Source: Chara braunii
Lineage: Eukaryota; Streptophyta; Charophyceae; Charales; Characeae
Length of the DNA stretch: 38,379 nt
Assembly: GCA_003427395.1 (NCBI GenBank)
Contig: BFEA01000815.1
Coordinates: forward strand, 479,266 to 517,644
Direction of reading: 5' to 3'
In this document: positions 21,265-31,135 of the stretch, one piece after another
How the letters are laid out: every line of letters starts with the position of its first letter
How positions within the stretch are numbered: the first letter of the stretch is position 1
Program-made: the position numbers and the translations under genes
Notes under the pieces: model-generated
What the model was told of the DNA's origin: nothing
What the model saw: the letters and a program-made list of their open reading frames with translations, nothing else
Database searches by the model: none

Positions 21265-22019
21265 GGATTAAAGCGAAGCCCGGTGAGGGACATTTCACCC
21301 GACCCCAGCAAAGATCAATCATGGCCCTCAAGGGTGTCCGACCGTTTCTATATCCGTCGTGACAATAATATTCTAAAGCCTTTTATAGTAACTCTACCTG
21401 ACGTGATAATGTCTTTTTTGATGAGTCTCTGCTTCCATCTCCATTCCTTGGATGTTTGCAACTCCTCCTATTCTTTGAGTCTCTTATCCTTTTCCTCTGC
21501 CTATGGCAACTCTGATATCGGGTACCCTGCAATTCTGTCCGTGACCCTTTTCGCCCGCCGTTTGCATACCTTTTTTCCTGTGTTTTCGACTTGAGCAACT
21601 ATGTCAAAGAAGACATCCAACTTTCTGGAGATAATACGTATGTCCACATCCATCCAATTTGCATGCGTATCAAAGTCATATTTTACGGGCCTCCAGTCCT
21701 ACCACAACTTTTCTACCTATTTCCTCCAACCTTCATCCTCGAAGTTTAATGTGTTCAATTTAAATAAGCCTCGACCTCTCTGAATCTCAACTATTATTAC
21801 CGCCTCTAAACAACTGGTTTATGATATAAGAGTATCAAGTTCTCCTCCTCGACTTTATTTACTACTCGTGTTGACTTCCTCCGATAGTATACAAAAGGTT
21901 AATCGCCTTTTTATTCCGACACTCGTCAGCGTGGATCTGAACCAGGTGTATTCATCCCTAACCGGATTCTTTTCTCAAAGATATGTACTAATTTCCATGC
22001 CTTCGCCTATCTAAGAAGA

Positions 22020-22783
22020 AATTTTATGTCTCGTTTTAGACCCTCGTCGTCTTCAGAATCAAAACATGACCTGCAGACTTGATTCTGGTCTCCACCAACA
22101 ATCATCCTCTCTGCATTTAGAAAACATAGAGAGAGAGACTCAAAGAACTCCAACTTTTTGAGAGATTCATTAGGGGCATATAATGTAGTGAATATCTAGT
22201 ATTTCCTTCCAATTTCTATCTTTATCAAACACCAACGACCCTAGAGATCCACAAGTGGTTAACGGGGACCCCCACTTTCAGGTCTTGACTAACAAGTCCA
22301 AAACTGAAATTAGGGTTTGGGGGTCGAATTTTATGTTTTTTTTTTTTTTTTTTTTTTTTGCCTATTTTTATTTTGGTTCAAGGTCGTTATGTGCCAAATT
22401 TGGTCTCAGTTGGAGTATTGGAATTTCCTTTAGTGAGATTTCTAAAATTGGAAGGTTGGAGAAATATCATAAAATGCATTATTACCTTGCTGTTTTAGAG
22501 ATTTGCATCGAAGTTAATTAGACATGTCTTTACATGCTTTACTCCTATCATAGACTAATATCACTACACCCCCCTTGCTCCCTCTAGTTGGTGACTATAG
22601 TTGTGGTCTCCACTACCAATCTTTCGACTATGCTAACTTTTGTTATGGTAATTTAGTCTGCTATAGTAGAAGGACATCGACCTTCTTGTTATGAGCCTAA
22701 AACATTAATCTTGTTCCTTTGCATCTCCCTTCTGAGTCGTCGAACCCACGAACATTCCGTGACACACACTTAAGATTGACCAT
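22020..22783 (-). pseudogene. LINE C ORF2 apurinic endonuclease region, broken
   Basis: On the minus strand the frame starts at ATG 22783 with MVNLKCVSRNVRGFDDSEG. This contains the N-terminal endonuclease motif NVRG that precedes the catalytic Asn-dependent core in L1 enzymes. Then comes KVDVLLL-stop-QTK at about 22680-22655. Family members normally have Gln-Glu-Thr here, so the catalytic Glu appears lost and a Gln codon became TAG. GGVVILV follows at about 22580. After the suspected insertion, YAPNESLKKLEFFESL and GGDQN appear at about 22150-22060, matching the conserved YAPN and GGDFN motifs. Function would be target nicking, but this copy cannot be active. Confidence 0.8.
22336..22359. 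repeat. T24 homopolymer (A24 on minus strand)
   Basis: Twenty-four T residues lie inside the LINE C endonuclease region. On the minus strand this is a poly(A) run, which could be the tail of a small retro-insertion occupying about 22360-22535. No body of a known SINE is recognised there, so this is tentative. Confidence 0.6.
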
Positions 22784-22808
22784 GAAAGGTTCTTGTAGTT
22801 GTCGATAA

Positions 22809-23120
22809 TTGGATCTGGCCTCCTACGTGGTAAAAGTTCATTCAGTCTCATTGGGAAGGTCGTTGGAGCTCCTGACTCTGCTACACAATCAAACCAAATC
22901 CTTTGTCGACTGTGTGGTGCCTGATCTCCCGTTTTCTTTCCCCTTGCGGATGCCCCACAACCTTCGCACGGCCCCTCGGTTCCATGACCAGTGGACCTTC
23001 GACGTTATGGAAACCCTATACGATCTTGTTCTCGGCACTGCCTACTCCCATCAGTTCGCCCATGCCGGCCTCGATTGGACCCACAACGATCTCGTCCTCG
23101 ACGCCAAGGATGGAAAGTAA
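22809..23120 (+). pseudogene. Ty3/gypsy protease remnant
   Basis: The frame ends with YDLVLGTAYSHQFAHAGLDW and LVLDAKDGK, then TAA. The pattern D-L-V-L-G...DW...L is the C-terminal half of a retrotransposon aspartic protease. The active-site Asp-Ser-Gly should lie at about 22801-22822, where the frame is damaged (Val-Asp, then a shift). There is no ATG, and the frame opens at TTG. It processes the Gag-Pol polyprotein in active relatives. RT follows in another frame, so a frameshift separates them. The minus-strand LINE begins about 25 bp to the left, so gag and the protease N-terminus are cut off. Confidence 0.7.
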
Positions 23121-24373
23121 TACCGTATTCCGTTGTTGGGCAAAACGGACTTTATACTTCCATCAACATCACATATCTCCTTACCTGCGACTCCATGCAT
23201 CAGGACGTTGAGTTGGTCGGGCTCGATCCACCACCTCCCGAGCCCCCCGACCCTCCTGATTCCTCAGCTTCCTTACCCTCCTCTACCCCAGCTAACCCAC
23301 TTCACTTTCTCGTTTCCCTTACCACTGATACATCCTCAGTCCCTACCCCCATACAGACCCCCTCCACCTCTGCTTCAGACGCCGCCGCTGCCAAGGAATT
23401 TGACATCCTTCTTTCTTTCTTGCCGCCTAGCGTTGGTGCCCTCCTTCGTGAGTATCACGATGTTTTCCCACCATCCGTCTTCTACAACAATATTCCTCCC
23501 ATGCGTGGTATCGAGCACCACATCCAGCTCGAGCCCAACTATCGCATTCAGAATCGCGCCCCTTATCGCCTTTCGGTTTTCGAAGCCAAGGAACTCAAGC
23601 GCCAACTTGAGGAGCTGCTTCGCCAGGGCTTCATTAAACCGAGTACTTCCCCATGGAGTGCCCCGGCCCTCTTCGATCGCAAGAAGGACGACACCCTTCA
23701 TCTTTGTATTGACTACCGTGGTCTTAACCACTACACGGTCAAAAATAGTTATCCCATGCCTCGTATCGATGATCTGTTTGACCGCCTCGCCGACCACCAT
23801 TTCTTCACGAAGATCGATCTTCGTAGCGGATATCACCAGATCCGCATAGCCGAGGAGGACCAGTCCAAGACCGCTTTTCGTTCTCGTTTCGGGCACTACG
23901 AGTTTACCGTCATGCCTTTCGGTCTCCGTAATGCCCCCGCCACTTTCCAGACGGCTATGAACACGATGTTCCAAGACCTTCTTGAGGACTATGTTCTCGT
24001 CTACATTGACGACATCCTGATCTACAGTTGTACCCTAGAGGATCACCTGACCCATCTTCGCACTGTCCTGCAGCGACTACGCGACCACGGGTTCTATGCG
24101 AAGCTTTCCAAATGTAGCTTTGCTCAACCCAAAGTCGACTTCCTCGGGCATCAGGTATCTGAGCACGGACTCCATATGGACGACTCGAAGATTCAGGCCA
24201 TCGTCGATTGGCTTACGCTTACATCTCTCCCCGCCCTGCGTAGGTTTCTTGGTCTGACCAACTACTGTGGTCATTTTCTCAAAAACTACGCGCAATATTC
24301 TTCTCAGCTTCACGGACGTCTACCTTTTCATTGGACTACGGCTCACGAGGATGCCTTTCGCTCCCTCAAGTGA
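22991..24373 (+). pseudogene. Ty3/gypsy reverse transcriptase
   Basis: A long open segment of 460 codons. A proline/serine-rich linker (about residues 75-125) leads into RT: EYHDVFPPSVF, APYRLSVFEAKELKRQL, GFIKPSTSPWSAP, LCIDYRGLNHYTVKNSYPMP, KIDLRSGYHQIRI, TAFRSRFGHYEFTVMPFGL and the active-site VYIDDILIYS (TACATTGACGAC at 24002-24013). A thumb with KCSFAQPKVDFLGH follows, then the connection LRRFLGLTNYC. The catalytic Asp residues are intact. It ends at TGA 24371-24373, where the neighbouring frame remains coherent, so this is a point break. GC-rich coding sequence contrasts with the AT-rich LINE to its left. Membership in Ty3/gypsy is certain; the lineage is not. Confidence 0.93.
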
Positions 24374-25265
24374 CTTGTCACGTCAGCCACTGTCTTACAC
24401 TTAATACCCGACTACTCGCGTCCATATATCGTCATCACCAACGCGCCTGACTTCGCTATTGGAGCTGTTCTCTCCCAAATCTATCCAACCCCCTCTACTT
24501 CTCCCGATTCCACAGAGTCATGCCCCCCTCGCATTCCTCGATTCCCCCCTCCACCTGCAGCGATTGCGGCTCATCTTGCACCCATTGACCCCACCCCGTC
24601 AGGGGCTCCACCCCCTTATATTCCTGACGTCGCTGAGGATGGTACAGTCGAGTCTTGCGATGGAGAGTGTCCGGTTGCTTATCTATCTCGACAACTACTT
24701 CTCGCTGAGCGTAACTACACTACTGACGAGCATGAGGTCCTCGCGCTGGTCGACGCTGTTAAGAAGTGGCGTCATCACTCTTCACGTCCCCCCGGACGCG
24801 GGGGTGGGGTTAGTGTCTTATTGGCCGCCTGACCTGACGGTTGGTTGTCTTTAATTCAAAACATCTAAATCTATATCGTATGAAAATTGAATTTGTTGAG
24901 GTTCATTTAACAAAACAGCCATCAATGTTTGATAATTAACTTCTAAATGAGATGGTTTGTTTTTTAAAATTCGGTTATATCTTATATTTTGTTTGCACGG
25001 TCATATTTTCACCGTTTTGACAGACAACTCTGTCCTCGCTGCCTTCCAGACGAAGCCTAAGCTCACTTCTCGCCAGGCTCGTTGGTGGCGTGACCTCTCC
25101 GAGTTTGATTTCACCATCAAGAAGATTTCTGGCGAAAGCAATCGCGTCGCAGATGCCTTATCCCGCCGCCCCGACTTTCAGTGCGAGGATCGTCAGCTAT
25201 CGACTATTTCAGCTCCCACCATCCACCCCGCCTTTCTGGATGAGTATCGCCGTGCGTACACTTAG
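24374..25265 (+). pseudogene. Ty3/gypsy RNase H, split by an AT-rich insert
   Basis: The frame continues after the TGA. YIVITNAPDFAIGAVLSQ is the first RNase H motif, with Asn where the catalytic Asp normally stands. A proline-rich stretch of about 65 residues follows, then VAYLSRQLLLAERNYTTDEHEVLALV (second catalytic region) and VKKWRHH. About 200 bp of unrelated DNA then intervenes, before HIFTVLTDNSVLAAF, ARWWRDLSEFDF and GESNRVADALSRRP. It stops at TAG 25263-25265. The enzyme would degrade RNA in RNA:DNA hybrids. Here it is dead by insertion, stops and an active-site change. Confidence 0.88.
24783..24992. other. Insertion inside RNase H
   Basis: The sequence between codons for KKWRHH and LHGHIF, which are adjacent in relatives, is about 200 bp: first GC-rich (GGACGCGGGGGTGGGG), then strongly AT-rich. 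I see no terminal inverted repeats. It could be a small transposon remnant, filler DNA from repair, or a cryptic intron. Its exact edges are uncertain by about 10 bp. Confidence 0.6.
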
Positions 25266-25892
25266 TGCCATGAGTTTCAATCCATCTACGCTGATCTACA
25301 TGCGGGCAAGTTCGTACCTAACTTCCAGCTCGATCCCTCTGGACTCCTATACTGGCTTGGTCGTCAAGGTACCCGTACTCCTCACTTATGTGTGCCCTTT
25401 ACTGGTCAGCTCCGTGTTCGGGCCGTCGCTGAGTGCCACGACCAGCGCGCCGCCGGTCATCTCTGTGTCTTCAAGACACTTGACCGCCTCTACTGCCATT
25501 ACTACTGGGAGCACCGTCGTCCCTTCACTAAGGAGTACGTCCGCACCTGTAGGATCTGCTAGGAGGCCAACATTCCCAACCACCCCCCCTATGGTCTTCT
25601 TCAACCCTTACCCATTGCCACTCAGCGTTGGACTTCTGTCTCCATGGACTTCATCGGTCCTCTTCGTCCCTCTACCCCACGACGCCATCTTCGTCGTTAT
25701 CTGTCGGTTGACTAAGCATGCTCACTTCCTTCCTTGCAAGTATGCTAGTTCCGCCAAAGACATGGCCTCCCTATACTTTAACCGCATTGCCATTCATCAC
25801 GGTTTTCCCACTAGCATCGTATCTATCACGATCCCCGCTTTACATCTCACTTCTGGCGTGGACTCCATGAGATCTATGGTTTCGAGCTCCAC
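25266..25892 (+). pseudogene. Ty3/gypsy integrase, C-terminus missing
   Basis: In the RNase H frame after TAG 25263, the N-terminal zinc-binding region is visible: HDQRAAGH...YVRTCRIC, then TAG at 25560-25562 where relatives have Gln. The catalytic core starts with WTSVSMDFIGPL (first Asp). After a frameshift come VVICRLTKHAHFLPC, AKDMASLYF and HHGFPTSIVS. Another frameshift, a single base lost in the second Asp motif, leads to DPRFTSHFW and GLHEIYGFELH. The third catalytic residue (Glu) and the C-terminal domain are absent or unrecognisable, because large repeat copy 2 starts here. The enzyme inserts cDNA in active relatives. Confidence 0.87.
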
Positions 25893-26607
25893 TGTCGAGC
25901 GCATTGGTCCGGCACCAACGCGGCAGCACGGGACCCTCTCGGCCGCGTCACGCAGGAGTTGGACCTACCTCGTCACGAACACGCAGATGAAGCTTCCTTA
26001 GGCCGCTCCGGCCGAGTGCACCAGCCATACCTCTCGCGAGCCCCTACGACAGGATAGGGCCTACGCGAGGCACAACTTACCTCCATCTTACGGAAGCTGT
26101 CACCTCCCTTCAGTGGGCGTATCCCCGCCGAGCTACCAGTCCACAATACGAAAGCTACTCGGTTGCAATCGCAGAGGTGGACCAGCCGAGGGCGTTTCTC
26201 GTTCGCTGTAGTATAGGGGGTACGCGCGGTAACACGCCTATCGGACCCGCACACAAACCGACATCTTGGGGGGCTGAAGTCCCAAGCGCGGCTCGTCGTC
26301 GGTCGACTATGACGCATCCCACACACCACGCGCACACCACCTTACGGACACAAAAAAAAAACACACACGCACGCACATAGAACACGACACAACACAAGCA
26401 ACTCGACAACGTTCCTAGTCCCTTCAGTAGTCGTCCCATAAATTCCCAATACGGAAATAGGAGTGGGCGTCGTGCGCGAGACCTAATATAAAATTCGCGC
26501 GGACGTAATACTGACTTGCAACGCAAGCATACGCACGCGATCGCAATGATGGCGTACCATGTAGTACCCATACTCACGCGGTCCTTGTTACTCTCGAGGG
26601 TCGCGTT

Positions 26608-26744
26608 CGACACTCAAGTGTCGGCTGACACGCGCCTAGAGGGTTAATCTCTCGACGCTGAGCAACCGCCATGCACGGTTGGGGACCACACAACCTCTTC
26701 TGCACCCTTATGTAGAACGGGTGGTACACAGGCCCATGCCTGTG
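26608..26744. repeat. Conserved small hairpins, copy 2
   Basis: CGACACT/AGTGTCG (26608-26623) and CACAGG/CCTGTG (26727-26744), counterparts of 7623-7638 and 7739-7756. Stems are identical to copy 1, and the second loop differs. Confidence 0.75.
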
Positions 26745-26869
26745 GTGGTAGTCGTCTCTCGCGGCTCTAGGGAGGAGTCCTCCCCGGGGTCTGGGCGAAA
26801 GTCAAGGGGTTTGACTTTGACGGCTGCCACGGACTACAACGTCCAACCGTAAAAGTCTCTAAGAAGCAA

Positions 26870-27440
26870 CAAGACTCGCAGGAACCCAAGAAGAGGGGAT
26901 AGGGCTAAGGTTTCCTGGCCTTTAAAACAAAAACTCATGGCCTTGGGACACACTTCCCCTCCGTGGGCGGTGCCGGCGGCCTACAATAATCCCAAGCGCT
27001 GCGCCTACGCGCAAACCCGGCGGTCCCATAACTTTTAGACGCCGGGGTGGCGAGGCGCCGCGCGCAGGGTTCTGATATAAAACTGCGCGGCCGCAGGCCA
27101 ACCCTATGCCAACCACTGATGCCAATCATATGCGGTAACCGCGGCTTCGGCCTCACGATATTGAATGGCTGAAGGAACTCATCGCGGGGGGGGTTACCCC
27201 GCATGATATTGAACGGCTAAAGGACACGCCGTTCGGCCCTTGCGACATTTCTTATTTTCAGGCGGGGTGTCCCGCCGGCCAAAATAAACAGGCTCTATGC
27301 AAGGGGGGACTCCTCCCCTTCAAGGCCTAGGGCTTGGGATGTCCTGGACAAAGACCTCGAATCCTGGCCCAGGACCAACGTCCGACTAAGAAAGCCCCAA
27401 GGCGCAAATAGGCAGAAGGAAGGGTCTTCCCTGTTCCTCA
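26870..27440. other. Segment present only in copy 2
   Basis: About 570 bp with no match in copy 1. It is GC-rich and includes two similar pieces, CACGATATTGAATGGCTGAA and CATGATATTGAACGGCTAAA (about 27153 and 27202). No terminal repeats or coding domain are seen. It may be an insertion in copy 2 or a deletion in copy 1. Confidence 0.5.
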
Positions 27441-27920
27441 ATCCCAACTCTCACGCGGTTGTTAACATGACCTCTTAGGCTTCCCGAACACTCAGCATAC
27501 GTATATCCAGGCATACATACGGAAGGAGAATAGAGTTATGACGATCACTTCTCACAGGCACAGTGAGACTCCTCACAACCATGTATATGTATATGGAAGC
27601 GCAGGCAGTCCACATCCAAAAATCCGAGCCACAAGACATAGCTACAACCACACCAAGAATCAAGCGACAAAACACGCACTACACGGAGTCAACCCCAACC
27701 ATTCTCTATGCTCATACCCCTTCGCTTTAGCCATGCAAGCCCCAACTGCCAGTCCAACCAACCTCAATTAAATACTCAGTACCTTTGTTAAATGACCATT
27801 CAATAAAAGTACGGATGAAACCCTTAACAAACAGTAAAACCACCAGGGCTAAGCCTTTTAGGTTGAGCATGGGGAATGAGTTGAAATTGAGTCGAAGACC
27901 AATGAATCGGCAATCGACTT

Positions 27921-27957
27921 GTTATCAGTGATAACAGAAGATGATCCTCGTAGGATC
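27921..27957. repeat. Two adjacent perfect palindromes, copy 2
   Basis: GTTATCA/TGATAAC (27921-27935) and GATCCT/AGGATC (27943-27957), identical to 8392-8428 in copy 1. Confidence 0.8.
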
Positions 27958-28194
27958 AGGTTGAAACTAGTCAAAATCCTGAATCAGACGGTCAAGGGGA
28001 CCTGTAACACAAGACAGACCAAACTCAAGCTAAGTCTACGATTTCATGGAGAATGATCCCCATATCACGATCTCACTCAAAGTTATCTGCCAACTACGTC
28101 CAAGCCTACCTCTAAGCTAGTGCCGAAAGGAAAGGTAGGCTAATGGCAAGAATCTCCCCTATTCGGGGTGGATTGCCAAAATTGTCACCTGTCA

Positions 28195-28775
28195 AAGTAT
28201 AATCTAACTCCTCTAAATCAAGAAAATTTCGGCAGCGCTTCCCGTAGGAAAAGTGTCTTTCCATAATTTATACAAGTCTATACATGAAAACAAAAATAAT
28301 CTTTAACTCTGGAAAGTCAAATTTTGTCTGACTCCCTGAATTAGTAAAAATTTGGGCAGCGCTCCCTTTAGAAAACGAGACTTCCCATATTTATACTAAG
28401 CCAGATATGAACTCAAACGACAACTTGAGTTCAACTTAGACAAGATTTAGTTAACTCCTTCGTCTTGCAGAAATTTCGGCAGCACTCCCTCTAGAAAAGT
28501 GTTATTCCAAAATTTGTACAAGGCTAAGTTTTAGAATTTGAGAGTAACCTTGACTTCTCAAAGTCCAAGTTTGTCTAATTCCCTGAATTAACAAAAATTT
28601 GGGCAGCATCCCCTTTAGAAAAGAAGATTTTCCAAATTTTTACTAAGTCAGATATAAGAAAAGATAAGTTGAACTTTGAGAAGTCAAAAACGGACTAACT
28701 CCTTGGATTTGTAGAAATTTCGGCAGCGCTGTTGTAGAGAAAGTAGCTTGCCAAGATTTATACAAAGCCAAGTAT
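28195..28775. repeat. A-B-A-B-A tandem array, copy 2
   Basis: Five units of about 120-125 bp centred near 28228 (A), 28348 (B), 28472 (A), 28598 (B) and 28717 (A). Type A reads TTTCGGCAGC and type B TTTGGGCAGC. The two types alternate, so the amplification unit is an A-B dimer of about 245 bp. Copy 1 has one dimer fewer. Confidence 0.82.
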
Positions 28776-29057
28776 AACCAAAGGTCCTAGAAAATGCAAG
28801 AATTGATCTAAGTAAAATAAAGTCAGCTCAGAAAATGCAGGAGTTGACCTAACTCCTATCGCTCTAGCACGTGGCGAACCTCTAAAGCAACTACCTGTCA
28901 ACCTGAATCCCAGACCAAGTAGTAATCTCCCTCAGCCACATGCAGGCCAAACCACAAAGGTAAGTACTCTCACCACTCCCAAGCCAATTTAAACAAACAA
29001 TAGTTCGTAATCTCTAAGTGAGTTATCCCCTTATACCCAACTTACATAAGGCATAGG

Positions 29058-29993
29058 TTAGGGCACCTGAACTTACAGAGCGCACCCAACTTCGCCAGGC
29101 CTACAGTTAGAATACCTTAACTTATAGAGTGTTCTGACTCGGCCAAGTATACACAAACAAAGGACACAATTACTTCTCTTTTCTTTGGGCATCTGACTAC
29201 ACCACTCTAGTCGCCCTGAACAGTTTAAATAGCCAATTTTTATACACCTCTCTGAACTTAGTCTTCAAAGGGGACATAAGGCTGAGCAGCACAACTTAGA
29301 ACACTGCTCAGCCTGCCCAAGTTTACTTTCAATTATATCTCTTTAGTTGTACTCGCTTCAGTTATGATAAACTATAGTAAGGCTACCTAAACTTATAGAG
29401 CGGCCTGACCAGCCTGTTCATAATAACATAGTAATACAATATAGCCAAGTTATATCCATTGGGTTCCAACATGTCCGAGGCATTGGGTCAGACTACCTAA
29501 ACTTATAGTGCGGTCTCATCCTCACCCAAGTTCGTTTCTCTCTGATCCAATCTGTGTGAGGCTGTGGGACAAGCTACCTAAACTTATACAGCGGCCTGTC
29601 CCCTGCCAGAATTACCCCCTCAAAACAAGACAGGAGAAGGGCTGAACCACCTAAACTTATAGAGCGGTTCAGACCTCTTTGTTCAAAACCAAAGAAACTG
29701 AGGGAACCCCAAATAAAACGAGGCAACCCATGGTACCTAAACTTATAGAGCGCCTTGGGTCCCTGAAAGTCACCCACAGTCAAACCCTTACAAGTCAGAG
29801 CAGCCAGGACACCTAAACTTATAGAGCGTCCTGACCCTTCATGCAATTCACAGCACCAGGCCTCCCCAAACTTATGCGGACATCCCAACCTCAAGAGCTT
29901 CAGGCTACCTAAACTCATAGAGCGGGCTGAGGCTCAATGCAAACCAAAAATAAAGAGAGCACCGGGCTTCCCCAAACTTAAGGGGACCTCCCA
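29058..29993 (+). repeat. Array of about twelve covarying hairpins, copy 2
   Basis: Inner hairpin CTA-AACTTA-TAG, flanked by AC and AGCG, inside unit-specific outer stems. Clear units: 29105-29139 (AGTTAGAA/TTCTGACT, one G-U), 29280-29313 (GGCTGAGCAG/CTGCTCAGCC, 10 bp, shortened core), 29377-29409 (GTAAGGC/GCCTGAC, one mismatch), 29485-29521 (GGGTCAGAC/GTCTCATCC, one mismatch, one G-U), 29566-29602 (GGGACAAGC/GCCTGTCCC, one mismatch), 29642-29672 (CTGAACC/GGTTCAG), 29726-29760 (ACCCATGG/CCTTGGGT, one mismatch), 29805-29833 (CAGGAC/GTCCTG) and 29897-29933 (GCTTCAGGC/GGCTGAGGC). Weaker ones lie at 29058-29090, about 29853-29890 and 29963-29993. Confidence 0.85.
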
Positions 29994-30659
29994 GCCTTAA
30001 TGACCCAGTCAAGCTACACACAATATTGCCTTCCTCCCAACCTTCCCCCTGATGCACCCATCTCATTCATAGTCTGTTTTCATGCAATCAACAAACCCGA
30101 AACTGAGATTGCACACACACTCCTTTATTTCCGTCTAACTTAAGTCCTGGCAGTCAAACCGAAATCAGAGTACAGGAGTCACGCAGTACATTCAGTCAAA
30201 CCATAGAAAGATGTACATGTAGGGGTTATAGTTGGTTTATAGAGGGAGTCAAGGGTTTACCACTCAGTTCCCTGCCTCCAGGACTCCTCCTAAGTCCCGG
30301 CAGAACTCCCGCAATCGGTGGGGCAACCTCCCACAAAGGCCTTGGCGCGGATTACAGGCCACACTCCCGCCTACCGCCTTCCTCTCAGAACCAAAGACCA
30401 GACTTTAGAGGGAGAAGGATAGAGTGAAAAGGAGTAAGACTCTCAGACTCAGGAAGGACACATTCTGACTTACGCGAGAGGGTCTTCAATTCTTCATTGT
30501 CTGAGGGCCCCACAATGGCGGCCAAAAAATGTGACAGCTTGGTCCACGAAGTCAGACTGCCAAATCACCACCCTGACGGCCTCCTAAATCACAACACTAA
30601 CCCCTTATTCATCCCGCCTGGCCACCTCCCCAGCATCCTGAATCAGTTCAGCTGTGGCA

Positions 30660-30870
30660 TGCAGCAACATGTAGTAACCAGCAACAACAATCCGCCCGCA
30701 GCAGCAGTGCACAGCGGCGGTCAATGGCAATGGCAGCAGCCAACAACAGCCACGGTCCGCACACAGTCCGCAAACGTATCAGTAGTCAACTGCAGTCGCT
30801 TGCCACAACCTGCCGCACCCCGCAGTACGGGGCAACCATCAACAGCCACTCACAACCAACAGACGGCGTA
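30660..30870. repeat. CAG/CAA-rich tract, copy 2
   Basis: Imperfect CAGCAACA, GGCAATGGCAGCAG and CAACAACAGCC runs, the counterpart of 10616-10752. Frames through it are low-complexity and not treated as genes. Confidence 0.8.
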
Positions 30871-31135
30871 GTAGCTCGTAGCAACCGCTATCACACAACA
30901 GTAGATGTTTGCATGCAGTATGCAGCTGCCATCTGCGTATAGCCACCAGTAGTCCGCAGCCGCTCACCGCAGCCAACGACACTGTACAACGGCCCTAAAG
31001 TCCTTGCGGCTACCTTCCCGCTGCTTCTTCCCCCGTTGGTCAGATGCCGGTAACGATCAGTGATACTTGGTCTTTCCACCCTTCTCACCGTTGATCCCTC
31101 GCTTCTTTTTGCTCGGGCCGAGCAGCTTCAGGACC

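Larger units (their letters stand above)
17747..22783 (-). mobile_element. LINE C: L1-like LINE, minus strand, split by insertions
   Basis: ORF2 can be followed on the minus strand from an N-terminal ATG at 22783 to beyond 18554. It contains endonuclease (22783 to about 22020), a linker rich in Arg and Lys (about 21600-21345), pre-RT and RT (20575-19297), and a post-RT segment (18964-18554). It is interrupted by three tRNA-like units (about 20576-21344) and probably by foreign sequence at about 22270-22535 that includes a T24 tract. The 5' end lies about 25 bp from gypsy protease coding sequence, so the LINE probably inserted into a gypsy element and lost its ORF1. The 3' end is not fixed: no tail like those of LINE A and B is visible before the 825-bp array. 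Confidence 0.8.
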
